Counted from the stretch's first letter, positions 1 through 7,102 are shown. The stretch is 11,888 bases of DNA from Capsulimonas sp. (GCA_025963815.1 JAOQAA010000361.1:1-11888), one strand, 5' to 3'. Numbers and translations are program-made. The notes: a model not told the origin generated them from the sequence alone.

Positions 1-2
1 CG

Positions 3-290
3 GCCGCGCTTTGTTTCAGCGACTATGAAGCGGTGCGCGTAACCCGCCGCCTCGAACAGCTTGGCCTGCGCGTCCCCGAGGACGTCGCCGTGATCGGCTT
101 CGACGACATCGTGCACAATCTCCCGAATGGAGTCGGCCTATCCTCCGTGGCTCAGCCCTTCGAAGAACTGGGCCGCGCGGCGGCGGGTCTATTTCTGCGC
201 CGCGTGAAAGACCCCGGCGCCGTGCACTCACATATCGAACTGCCGACAACATTCGTCGTCCGCGACAGCAGCGTTGCCCCGTCCGAATAA
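3..290 (+). CDS. LacI/GalR-family transcriptional regulator, C-terminal part (5' end outside window)
   Basis: Reading frame open from the window edge to a TAA at 288-290; the true start lies upstream. The visible 95 residues match the end of the periplasmic-binding-protein-like effector domain of LacI/GalR regulators: a segment like CFSDYEAV followed by a helix (RRLEQLGLRVPED), the family hallmark VAVIGFDDI, then VAQPFEELGRAAAGLFLRR and the closing ELPTTFVVRDSS strand typical of these proteins. Such proteins are sugar-responsive DNA-binding repressors or activators; the helix-turn-helix part and any effector clue are not in the window, so the target is unknown. It converges on the minus-strand propeller gene with only 20 bp between the two stop codons, and I see no clear terminator hairpin there. 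The family assignment is solid; the specific function cannot be given. Confidence 0.9.
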   Translation, partial: AALCFSDYEAVRVTRRLEQLGLRVPEDVAVIGFDDIVHNLPNGVGLSSVAQPFEELGRAAAGLFLRRVKDPGAVHSHIELPTTFVVRDSSVAPSE

Positions 291-310
291 AATTCTGGAG
301 ACAATTATTT

Positions 311-1384
311 CTACAAATCTACCTTGGGCGCATTCCCGAGCATTTTCTGATTTTGTGGTGTGACAGGTCCGTAGCTCATGGGGCTGAGCGGGTCGATGTC
401 GCGTAGGAGTATTTGGAACTTGCCCGTGTTGATTTGAACCGTCTTGATGCTTCCCAGCGGTCCTATGCCGCCGTGGCTGTAGGTGAATTTGTTCGAGCCG
501 CCGGTGGCTCCGTAGACGATGAGCGCGCCGTCTTGTGTAAGGATGACGCTGCGGCGCCCAGGCACAGTGAGCGGCTGAGATTTGAAGGTCGCTAAGTTTA
601 CTTGGCGCGGCTGTCGGTTGTTGTTGTCGAGTATGACGAACTTTCCGTTGGTGGAGACCACGGGCCAGACGCCGGCCCCGATCTTTGTTTTCGTTCCCAT
701 GACCGTGTCCAGCATGTACGCCGTGGGCAGCCCCGTCCATCCCTTCCCCGTAACCCCATAATCTTGAAAATCTCGGGCCGTAGGCTGCGCGTTTAGCTCT
801 ACGATAATGAGGTGTTTGCCGTCCGGCATCCAGGCGAACCCATTGTCGAGCGCCGTGATCAATAAAGGGGATTTCGTCTTGCGCGTGACATCCCAGATTT
901 CCAGCTGCCCCTGAATGAAATACTCCGTAGGCATTTGCACGCCGCTCAAATGGGAGATCAGAGCCACTTGTCCGCGCTTGGGCGAAAGCGCGAAGCTGCC
1001 GCCATAGCCGGCCAGCGTGCTGCGGAATATTACGGTGTCCTGGGCGCCGCCAATCGCCGCGACGTGCAGCTGAGTACCGATCAGATTGTTGTCCCCTAAA
1101 TAAGCGATTTGACCGGCTGCGTCAGGCCCGGCAATCGCGTGGACAATGCCCCAGGTGTTCGGAACCGCGACATAGGAAACCCCGGAGGGAAACACAGTGG
1201 CGTCAATTTCGCCGCCCGCGCGGTTTGTTAGAACGATCCCGCTGAGCTTGGCGGAAAGCCCAGGCGTTCCCGCCCCCCGCCCAGCCGGACCCCCGCCGAG
1301 GCTCATGAAGACGCTGGCGACAGACACAACCAAAGCTGAAATTATGACAATAAATAGCGATATCACGACATACTTGGTCTTCAT
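311..1384 (-). CDS. Membrane-anchored beta-propeller (WD40/TolB-like) protein of unknown function
   Basis: 357 residues, ATG at 1384, TAG at 311-313. The N-terminus (MKTKYVVISLFIVIISALVV) is a short basic stretch followed by a hydrophobic segment at about residues 5-27 with no lipobox cysteine, so an uncleaved membrane anchor with an outward-facing domain is most likely. The rest shows repeated beta-propeller-like strands in which a turn with G, D or N is followed by a hydrophobic strand: FALSPKRGQVALIS, FAWMPDGKHLIIVE, VVSTNGKFVILD and VILTQDGALIVYG. These resemble TolB/WD40-like blades. No catalytic motif is apparent. It is the last gene of the minus-strand stressosome cluster, 48 nt after the histidine kinase, so it may be co-transcribed, but only a weak purine stretch precedes its start. 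A link to stress sensing is inference from position; it could equally be an unrelated envelope protein. Confidence 0.75.
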   Translation of the reverse strand: MKTKYVVISLFIVIISALVVSVASVFMSLGGGPAGRGAGTPGLSAKLSGIVLTNRAGGEIDATVFPSGVSYVAVPNTWGIVHAIAGPDAAGQIAYLGDNNLIGTQLHVAAIGGAQDTVIFRSTLAGYGGSFALSPKRGQVALISHLSGVQMPTEYFIQGQLEIWDVTRKTKSPLLITALDNGFAWMPDGKHLIIVELNAQPTARDFQDYGVTGKGWTGLPTAYMLDTVMGTKTKIGAGVWPVVSTNGKFVILDNNNRQPRQVNLATFKSQPLTVPGRRSVILTQDGALIVYGATGGSNKFTYSHGGIGPLGSIKTVQINTGKFQILLRDIDPLSPMSYGPVTPQNQKMLGNAPKVDL

Positions 1385-1432
1385 TTGCTTTGCAATACGT
1401 GCGCCAATTGATAAATGTTTCCCGCAGGCGGG

Positions 1433-2779
1433 CTAGCTGCGCTCGCTGTATGTGCGTGGGATGGTGGCGGTGAAGGTGGAGCCGATGCCGGGCTGGCTTT
1501 GGAGGGTAACGTCGCCGCCGAGGAGGCGAGCGAGTTTGCGCGAGAGCGGGAGGCCGAGGCCGGTGCCTTTGACTTTGCGCTGGAGGGAGCCTTCGATCTG
1601 GCTGAACTCTTCGAACACCCGGTCCTGGTCCTCGGGGGCGATGCCGACGCCGGTGTCGGTGACGGTGAAGGCGAGGGCGCCGTTGGAATCGATGTCGCAC
1701 CGGACGCGGACTTCGCCGCGTTCGGTGAACTTGAGGGCGTTGGAGATCAGGTTGCGCAGGATCTGAGAGATTTTGCCTTCGTCGCTGTGCAGGTTTGGGC
1801 ATTCAGGCTGATCTTCGAAAACCAGCGCGACGCCGCCGGGGGCGACGAGCGGGCGGAACATGCCGCGCAGAGCGGCAAAGAGGTCCGCCACGGTGAAGAT
1901 GGTGGGAGTGACTTCGGTCTTACCCGACTCGATCTTCGCCAGATCCAGCAGGTCGTTCACCATCTCCATCAAGGTTTGCGCGGATTTACGGATGAAGAGA
2001 ACTTGCTTCTCTTGCTCGGGTGTCAGATCGCCGTCCATCCGGTCTAGCAAGAACTGTGAGAGGCCAAGAATGGAGCCGACCGGTGTTCGAAACTCATGGG
2101 TGACGTTGGAGAGAAACGCGGACTTGAGCTCCGAGGCGGTTTGCAGGGATTCGGCCTTGTCCTCCAGCTCGGCGTTGAGCTGCATGATCCCTTTGTCGGT
2201 GTCGTCTAATTCGGCGTTAAGACGCAGCAGCTGGGCTTCCCGGTCACGAAGCTGCTCCATCGCCAGCAGAAGTTCTTGATTTTGACGGCGCACTTCGTCG
2301 AACGGCGTCGCCGGCGACAGGCGGCCAAGGTCTTCCGAGATTTCACGCAAGGTCTGGGCGGTCACGGCGGGCGCATTCGCCGGCAGCCGCTTTTCCATAG
2401 CGACCTTCACGCCCGCGCGCGGCGCTGTCTGGATCTCACAGCGGTCCATCAGGCGGCGTGCGCCAATCAATCCCATCCCCATTCCCGTGTGCGATTGATA
2501 CCGGCCGTCCAGAATCTCCTGGAGGCGGCCGATTCCCGGACCGTCGTCCTCAATACGGATCTCCAGCGCCCCAGGCGCGGTCAATGCGACTCGGAACTCG
2601 GCGCGGCCGCCGCCGCCATATTGGTAGGCGTTGCGCGCGATCTCCGAAACGGCGGTGGCGATGCGTGTTTGATCCTGCCCATCGAATCCAAGGAGAGCCG
2701 CGATCTGGCGCGCGCGCTGGCGGGTGTGCACGACGTCCTGCTCGTATTTGATTTCCAGGCTCATCAAACGGGTGCTCAT
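1433..2779 (-). CDS. Soluble histidine kinase with N-terminal RsbT-like ATPase domain
   Basis: 448 residues with no membrane segment. Order of domains: residues about 8-132 form an RsbT/RsbW-type GHKL ATPase domain (Asn50 in EIARNAYQYGGGG, DDGPGI at 78-83, GMGMGL at 99-104). Residues about 160-218 are a predicted coiled coil rich in E, L and Q. HisKA follows, with the phospho-accepting His228 in THEFRTP. The kinase HATPase has its N-box at 337-350 (Asn343, Asn347), DTGVGI at 375-380 and GTGLGL at 405-410. All catalytic motifs of a sensor kinase are intact. There is no PAS, GAF or transmembrane sensor, so the RsbT-like domain is the only candidate input module; it could dock on RsbR/RsbS or on a phosphatase. 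A natural partner is the receiver-phosphatase at 5617-6771, but that pairing is inference. The start is uncertain: ATG at 2779 or the ATG five codons later (2764), neither with a strong ribosome binding site. It lies 57 nt after the RsbX-like fusion gene. Confidence 0.9.
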   Translation of the reverse strand: MSTRLMSLEIKYEQDVVHTRQRARQIAALLGFDGQDQTRIATAVSEIARNAYQYGGGGRAEFRVALTAPGALEIRIEDDGPGIGRLQEILDGRYQSHTGMGMGLIGARRLMDRCEIQTAPRAGVKVAMEKRLPANAPAVTAQTLREISEDLGRLSPATPFDEVRRQNQELLLAMEQLRDREAQLLRLNAELDDTDKGIMQLNAELEDKAESLQTASELKSAFLSNVTHEFRTPVGSILGLSQFLLDRMDGDLTPEQEKQVLFIRKSAQTLMEMVNDLLDLAKIESGKTEVTPTIFTVADLFAALRGMFRPLVAPGGVALVFEDQPECPNLHSDEGKISQILRNLISNALKFTERGEVRVRCDIDSNGALAFTVTDTGVGIAPEDQDRVFEEFSQIEGSLQRKVKGTGLGLPLSRKLARLLGGDVTLQSQPGIGSTFTATIPRTYSERS

Positions 2780-2836
2780 GAGTGAGGAATGGTCTTTCTA
2801 GTGAATACTTTGCGGCGCACGTAAGTCAATGACGGA

Positions 2837-3901
2837 TTATGACGCGGCGCGTTCTTTCCAGCGGGCGACAAGAACTGTGATGTCGTCACGGCGGCGATTG
2901 AAATCCCGGTACAGAACTCCCGCGATCAGCGCCGGATGACGGAACGCGAGGCCGGGATACTTGTCCAGCGTCCAATGCGATTGCAGGCCATCGGACGCCA
3001 TCACCAGCAGCGTTTCGCGGGGCCAGGGATAGGTGAACTCATTGAGCGTGCGCATCGTCTGGCCGACGGTTCCGTTGTGCGACACCAGACTGCGCGACCC
3101 TTCAGGCGAGAGCAGGGTGCTGCTGATGTTCCCAACCCCAACATAGTGCAGTGTCCCGTCTTCGGGTGAGATCTGGGCGACGGACACGACGGAGCCGCGC
3201 GTGGAGCGCAGCGCCGAATGGGCGGCCTCAAGGATGCGTCTCGGGTCAAACTGCTCGGCCAGCGCGTCAAACACGCGGACCGCTTCCCGGGAGGCTTCGG
3301 CCGCGACCGGCCCATGCCCCAGTCCATCGGCGACAATGAAACTGCATCGCTGCGGCGACTGGCTCGATGACCAGGAGTCGCCGCACTCGGTTTCTCCAGG
3401 CTTGGGAACGCACACGACGCCGATTTCCAGCGGCGCTCCGGGATGCACGAATGGCGAAGGGCGGTCCCAAATGCGCGATAAAATTGCCGCGCCCGCCTCG
3501 GGCTGCGTGTAGATATCGAATGTAGAGGAGAGCCGAACCACGGCGCCCAGTCCATTGCCGGGAGTGCCCGCTGTGGAATAGCCGTCCGCGAGGCTTTGGG
3601 CGACATTGCCGATCCCAGGGCCCCGGTCGAGGGAGAGGATTTCAAAGCCAGCCGCTCCGCCTTCGCCGAGCGTCCGGAACACCATCTCGCCCGTCCCAGC
3701 GTGCTTGATCAGATTGGTGGCGAGCTCCGTGACGATCAGAGCGATTCGGCCGCGTATTTCGTCATTAAACCCAAGGGATTGTGTGAGCGCGGCGGCGGTC
3801 CGGCGCGCTTCTCCGACCAGGGTGGCGTCTGTGATTTCCAGAGCCGTGGATTTCTTCATGGGCTTGTGACGATTTTCTGTAATTCCGTAACTTATTTCCA
3901 T
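2837..3901 (-). CDS. RsbT/RsbW-like ATPase fused to RsbX-like PP2C (SpoIIE-type) phosphatase
   Basis: 354 residues from ATG 3901. Residues about 20-145 are a GHKL ATPase domain of the anti-sigma/RsbT kind: Asn63 in TELATNLIKHAG, DRGPGI at 92-97, GNGLGA at 115-120. Residues about 158-350 are a compact PP2C domain: GDSW at 174-177, ADGLGHG at 191-197, ASDGL with Asp304, and RRDDITVL with Asp339/Asp340, the metal-binding aspartates of the family. The short phosphatase domain directly after rsbT matches RsbX, which in Bacillus dephosphorylates RsbS and RsbR to reset the stressosome. Free-standing RsbX lacks the ATPase half, so this is a fusion; similar RsbT-X fusions exist in other stressosome loci. 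The ATG at 3901 overlaps the rsbT stop by 10 nt, which favours translational coupling. A second ATG at 3859 (residue 15) lies closer to the start of the conserved domain and may be the real start. Confidence 0.88.
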   Translation of the reverse strand: MEISYGITENRHKPMKKSTALEITDATLVGEARRTAAALTQSLGFNDEIRGRIALIVTELATNLIKHAGTGEMVFRTLGEGGAAGFEILSLDRGPGIGNVAQSLADGYSTAGTPGNGLGAVVRLSSTFDIYTQPEAGAAILSRIWDRPSPFVHPGAPLEIGVVCVPKPGETECGDSWSSSQSPQRCSFIVADGLGHGPVAAEASREAVRVFDALAEQFDPRRILEAAHSALRSTRGSVVSVAQISPEDGTLHYVGVGNISSTLLSPEGSRSLVSHNGTVGQTMRTLNEFTYPWPRETLLVMASDGLQSHWTLDKYPGLAFRHPALIAGVLYRDFNRRRDDITVLVARWKERAAS

Positions 3902-4272
3902 CGGGTGATACGGACGGTCGTGCCGACTCCGACCTGCGATTCAATCTCGAACTCATTGGAGAGGCGCTTGGAGCCGCTGAGGCCCATGCCCATGCCGCCT
4001 CCGGATGTCCACCCATCTTTGAGGGCGAGTTCGAGGTCGGGAATACCAGGGCCATGGTCCGTGAACGTCAAGCGCAGGCCCACACGGACGCTTTCAGAGA
4101 GCGCTTCGAGCAGCAGTTCTCCGCCGCCGCCATATTCCAGAGTGTTACGGGCGAGTTCGCTGGCGGCTGTCACGATTTTGGTCTGATCCACCAGACGCAT
4201 GCCGGCGTCGACGGACCAGGTGCGGACCGCCTGGCGGACATGGACGATGTCCGCCTGAGTACGGATCGGCAT
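3892..4272 (-). CDS. rsbT: RsbT, stressosome serine/threonine kinase (switch protein)
   Basis: 126 residues, close to the usual size of RsbT (about 133). It is a single GHKL ATPase domain: N-box Asn43 in ASELARNTLEYGGGG, DHGPGI at 72-77, GMGMGL at 93-98. RsbT is held by the RsbR/RsbS complex in unstressed cells, phosphorylates the STAS domains on stress, is released and then activates a downstream partner (RsbU phosphatase in Bacillus). I chose ATG 4272 because GGAAGAG (4280-4286 on the minus strand) lies 7 nt before it and it sits 4 nt after the rsbS stop. An upstream in-frame ATG at 4296 would add eight residues and overlap rsbS. The frame stays open further up to 4458, but that stretch is inside rsbS and does not look like protein. 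The order RsbR-RsbS-RsbT is the canonical stressosome arrangement. Confidence 0.93.
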   Translation of the reverse strand: MPIRTQADIVHVRQAVRTWSVDAGMRLVDQTKIVTAASELARNTLEYGGGGELLLEALSESVRVGLRLTFTDHGPGIPDLELALKDGWTSGGGMGMGLSGSKRLSNEFEIESQVGVGTTVRITRWK

Positions 4273-4276
4273 CGTC

Positions 4277-4675
4277 TCACTCTTCCAGACTGACATCGTC
4301 GTTCTCTTCCTCCCCGAGCAGTGTCCGGCTTGCTCGGAGGATCGCCATGCCCTTTTCGACGTTGAGCGCGGTGCGGACTCCGGGAAGGGACAGCCCGAGT
4401 TCGACCAGCGTGATGGCCACGGCCGGCTGCATGCCGACCACGACGGTTTCGGCGTCAAGGATCCGGGACATCGCCGAGATATTTCCGAGCATTCGGCCGA
4501 TGAACGAATCCACGATGTCCAGAGCCGAGATATCGATCAGCACGCCGTCTGCGCCGGTCTGCACGATCTTCGTGGTCAGGTCGTCTTGAAGCGTCATCGC
4601 GAGCCGGTCATGCATATCCACCTGGATAGTGACTAGCAAAAATGAGCCCATTCGTAAGATTGGGATGCGTTCCAC
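4277..4675 (-). CDS. rsbS: RsbS, STAS-domain stressosome scaffold/antagonist
   Basis: 132 residues forming one STAS domain. It begins RIPILRMGSFLLVTIQVDMHD and contains the strongly conserved RsbS segments GADGVLIDIS, VDSFIGRMLG and GMQPAVAITLVELGLSLPGVRTALNVEKG. Ser57 in VDSFIG aligns by motif with the phosphorylated Ser59 of Bacillus subtilis RsbS, the residue whose phosphorylation by RsbT frees the kinase. RsbS and RsbR STAS domains build the core of the large cytoplasmic stressosome. The start is a GTG at 4675, preceded by AAGGAG (4682-4687 on the minus strand) with 6 nt spacing; the ribosome binding site overlaps the TAA of rsbR, so the two genes are translationally linked. The C-terminal tail (GEEENDDVSLEE) is acidic and somewhat longer than in Bacillus RsbS. 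Confidence 0.95.
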   Translation of the reverse strand: MERIPILRMGSFLLVTIQVDMHDRLAMTLQDDLTTKIVQTGADGVLIDISALDIVDSFIGRMLGNISAMSRILDAETVVVGMQPAVAITLVELGLSLPGVRTALNVEKGMAILRASRTLLGEEENDDVSLEE

Positions 4676-4685
4676 ACACGTCTCC

Positions 4686-5561
4686 TTACGACTTGATTTG
4701 AGAAACTTTGGCGACCGTCATACCGCGCTTTTGCAGCGCCAGCGCGAACGCCGACGCGAGCGTCGCTTTGGTGATGACATCGTTTAGCTCGACGCCCAGA
4801 TGCACGATAGTCTGCGCGATTTGTGGGCGAATGCCGCTGATGATACACTCGGCGCCCATCAATCTCGCCGCCGCGACGGTCTTGAGCAAATGCTGCGAGA
4901 CCAGCGTATCAACGGTGGGAACGCCCGTAATATCGATGATGGCGATCTCGGAGCCCGTGTCCACAATCGCCTGGAGCAGGTTCTCCATCACGATCTGGGT
5001 CCGGGCGCTGTCCAGCGTGCCGATGATCGGCAGCGCCACGATGCCCTGCCAGAGCTGCACGACTGGGGTCGAAAGCTCCATCATCTCCTCTTGGTGGCGC
5101 GCGATGATCTCCTCGCGCGACTTCAAGTACGCTTCGGTGGTCAGCAAGCCCAACTTATCCAGCATCTGCGTGACGGTCCAAATGTCGGAAATAAACCCAT
5201 CGGGGGCGCCGGCGTGCGCTTTTTGCAGCGCGGCGAATAGCGGCTGCTTGAACGAAAAGACGAATGTTGCGACTTCCGAGGGCGCGAAGCCGAGACGAGC
5301 CCGCGTGCGGGACAGCTCGGTGAGCAGGTCGCGCACTCCCGACCAGGCGGGAATATTAATATTGCTGAATTCACCGCTCTGAACCGCCTGGCGCAGCAGG
5401 CCGAGGAACTCGCGTCCCTGGTCCTGAAGGTCCGCCGCCGCGATTAAGTCCGGGCGCGCGGCGCCCGACTGGCGCTGCTCGGCGATCCATTCCTGTAAGA
5501 GCTCATTCTCTTGGACGTTCAATACTTCGGTGATGCGGCTTCCGCCCGCCGGTGTTGTCAC
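4686..5561 (-). CDS. rsbR: RsbR-type stressosome sensor/co-antagonist (RsbRD-like N-terminus plus STAS)
   Basis: 291 residues from GTG 5561, chosen because AGGAG lies 7 nt upstream (5569-5573 on the minus strand); the open frame continues to 5633, but that would overlap the preceding gene and has no ribosome binding site. Residues about 20-160 are an all-helical sensor domain (LLQEWIAEQRQSG, REFLGLLRQAVQSGEF, TRARLGFAPSEVATFVFSFK) resembling the RsbRD N-terminal family rather than the globin-like RsbRA domain. A linker helix (EEIIARHQEEMMELSTP) leads into the C-terminal STAS domain (about 166-285), with DITGVPTVDTLV and GIRPQIAQTIVHLGVEL. Thr219 (VDTLV) and Thr251 (AQTIV) correspond by motif to the two RsbT-phosphorylated threonines of Bacillus RsbR; exact numbering needs an alignment. 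Its N-terminus should project from the stressosome and set the signal sensed. The ligand is unknown. Confidence 0.93.
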   Translation of the reverse strand: MTTPAGGSRITEVLNVQENELLQEWIAEQRQSGAARPDLIAAADLQDQGREFLGLLRQAVQSGEFSNINIPAWSGVRDLLTELSRTRARLGFAPSEVATFVFSFKQPLFAALQKAHAGAPDGFISDIWTVTQMLDKLGLLTTEAYLKSREEIIARHQEEMMELSTPVVQLWQGIVALPIIGTLDSARTQIVMENLLQAIVDTGSEIAIIDITGVPTVDTLVSQHLLKTVAAARLMGAECIISGIRPQIAQTIVHLGVELNDVITKATLASAFALALQKRGMTVAKVSQIKS

Positions 5562-5616
5562 AATTCTTCTCCTCTTAATCCCGATAATTGCAATATGTTC
5601 GGTGTGACCGCCGCGC

Positions 5617-6771
5617 TCACACGCGCCGCGCAATCAGCAGACAGACGTCATCCTGAAATTTGCCGCCGGCGAAGGCTCGCGCTTCCTCGACGATCGATTG
5701 GCCGTATTCCTGCGTGCTGGGCAAACTTTGAAAACGCTTGGAAAGCTCGATAAATCCTTCGTAACCCAGGAAATCGCCGCTGCGTCGCGCCTCGGTGATG
5801 CCATCCGTCGTGATTAAAAGAGCGTCGCCGACATCGAGTGTCTTCTGATCCACTTTGTACTCAGTTCCGGCGTAAACGCCGAGCGGAAGTCCGCCAATCG
5901 CGATTTCCTCGGCCACGCCGCTGGCGCGCAGCACCAGCGGGGGCTCGGCGCCGGCGGAAGCAAAATGCGCCTTGCCGGCGCCGAGGTCCAGCACCGAGAC
6001 GGCCAGCGCCACAACCAGCTCCAGTCCGTAGCCGTGGGTCTGGTAGGAGTGGCAGATGAAATCGTTCAGGCGAGAAAGCGCCTGACCGGGATGGGGTGTT
6101 TCATGGAGAATGGCGCGCAAGGCGTATTTCACTTCCGCCGTATGGGCCGCCGCCGCCAGACCCTTCCCGGACGCGTCGCCGACCACCAGCGCCACTTTGC
6201 CTTCCGGCAGCGCGAAGGTGTCAAAAAAGTCGCCCGCGATGCTCGCTTCTTCCCAGGCGGCCTGGTAGAACGTCGCGACATCGAGACCGGGGTAGGTGTC
6301 GCTTGGCACCGTGAGAAGCAGGGCGCGCTGGAGAGTTTCGACGATGCGGCGCTCTCGCTCATAAAGCGCCTTGGCTTGATTCTCGGCAGTCCGCATGCGC
6401 AGCAGCGCGCGCACTGTGGAGGCCAGCTCCTGCTGCTGTACTGGGTGATTGAGATAGGCGTCCGCCCCTCCGTCCAATCCCTCGCTACGATCGCCGCTAT
6501 TGGTATAGTGCGCCGAAAGATGCATGATTGGGATCGAGGCGGTCGTCGGATCCGCCTTCAGGATCTGGCAGACTTCAAAGCCGCTGATATCCGGCAGCTT
6601 GACGTCGAGTACGATCAGATCAGGTCGATCCTGCGCCAGTCGCAGCGCTTCCCTTCCATTCTCCGCCTCAATGACCGTAAAGCCTTCGGCGCGGAGCATC
6701 CGGCTGACGATATATCGCTTTTCTTCGTTATCGTCAACATTCAGGATGGTCATCGGAGTTGCGTCGGGCAT
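5617..6771 (-). CDS. Response regulator with PP2C (SpoIIE-type) phosphatase output, RsbU-like
   Basis: 384 residues. Residues 7-125 are a receiver domain with the acidic pair Asp13/Asp14, the phospho-acceptor Asp56 (LIVLDVKLP) and Ser86 (LSAH) at the Thr/Ser switch position. The usual invariant lysine before the KP turn is His109 (YLNHPV). A helical linker (about 126-150, ALYERERRIVETLQRALL) joins it to a full SpoIIE/RsbU-type phosphatase domain: GDFFD (Asp181, Asp184), VGDASGKG (Asp199), TTDGITEAR (Asp323) and QDDVCLLIARRV (Asp374/375), all metal-binding residues present. In Bacillus, RsbU dephosphorylates RsbV after RsbT binds; here the receiver could add or replace a phospho-signal. The substrate, an RsbV-like STAS protein, is not in the window. 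It is the first gene of the cluster, transcribed out of the AT-rich intergenic region, with 55 nt before rsbR. ATG 6771 has a modest GGAAAG upstream; the ATG six codons later is an alternative. Confidence 0.92.
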   Translation of the reverse strand: MPDATPMTILNVDDNEEKRYIVSRMLRAEGFTVIEAENGREALRLAQDRPDLIVLDVKLPDISGFEVCQILKADPTTASIPIMHLSAHYTNSGDRSEGLDGGADAYLNHPVQQQELASTVRALLRMRTAENQAKALYERERRIVETLQRALLLTVPSDTYPGLDVATFYQAAWEEASIAGDFFDTFALPEGKVALVVGDASGKGLAAAAHTAEVKYALRAILHETPHPGQALSRLNDFICHSYQTHGYGLELVVALAVSVLDLGAGKAHFASAGAEPPLVLRASGVAEEIAIGGLPLGVYAGTEYKVDQKTLDVGDALLITTDGITEARRSGDFLGYEGFIELSKRFQSLPSTQEYGQSIVEEARAFAGGKFQDDVCLLIARRV

Positions 6772-6853
6772 GGCAGGTCTTTCCGCCGCATGGGTGGCTC
6801 ATCGGACTTTCGGAAGGGAAAGCATTTGGAACAAATCACGGCAAGGCAATAGG

Positions 6854-6859
6854 ATTATA
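6854..6859 (-). promoter_or_regulatory. Candidate -10 box P2 for the stressosome operon
   Basis: A second perfect TATAAT on the minus strand, about 82 nt before the ATG of the receiver-phosphatase gene. No good -35 hexamer lies 16-18 nt upstream, so it would need an activator or an alternative sigma factor, or it is chance in an AT-rich stretch. Confidence 0.3.
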
Positions 6860-6918
6860 CACTCGTGGGGCGCATCAAAGCGAGGGTATGGGTCAAACGA
6901 GATGAATCAGTATTCCCA

Positions 6919-6948
6919 ATTATAAAGAATCTTATGCTTGTGAGGTAA
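6919..6948 (-). promoter_or_regulatory. Candidate promoter P1 for the stressosome operon
   Basis: On the minus strand, a perfect TATAAT (6919-6924) is preceded by TTACCT (6943-6948, three of six matches to TTGACA) with an 18-nt spacer. Transcription would begin near 6912 and give a leader of about 140 nt before the first gene. The -35 match is weak, so this is a candidate only. Confidence 0.4.
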
Positions 6949-7102
6949 CCGCGTCGCGATGTTAAATTTTGAGACAATTATGAGATATTTTATTGTTAAT
7001 CTTGGGAGGTGTAATCACAAAATCTGTGCATCCCAGGCAATAGACGACATCTTCTTGTTATTCAGTGGTCATAATTCTGTAAAAAAACATCAATGCTTCT
7101 TG

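Noticed and set aside
1421..1432. Short palindrome (CCCGC/GCGGG) just after the histidine kinase stop as a terminator
   Set aside because: Only a 4-5 bp stem with a tiny loop and no T-run follows on the minus strand, so it does not support separating the kinase and propeller transcripts.
1415..2047. Plus-strand open frame opposite the histidine kinase
   Set aside because: It is the complement of intact HisKA/HATPase coding sequence and its A/G/E/D-rich translation shows no domain.
4273..4458. Longer rsbT beginning at 4458
   Set aside because: The added residues are the out-of-frame reading of rsbS and show no similarity to RsbT, which begins near residue 1 of the short form.
5965..6852. Long plus-strand open frame (295 codons) opposite the receiver-phosphatase gene
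   Set aside because: It is antisense to a gene with complete receiver and PP2C motifs. The peptide is rich in R, G and H with no recognisable domain, as expected from a GC-rich complement.
7014..7029. Possible regulator operator (CACA...TGTG inverted repeat)
   Set aside because: The half-sites are only four to five bases and in the opposite order to a CRP-type site; likely chance in AT-rich DNA.
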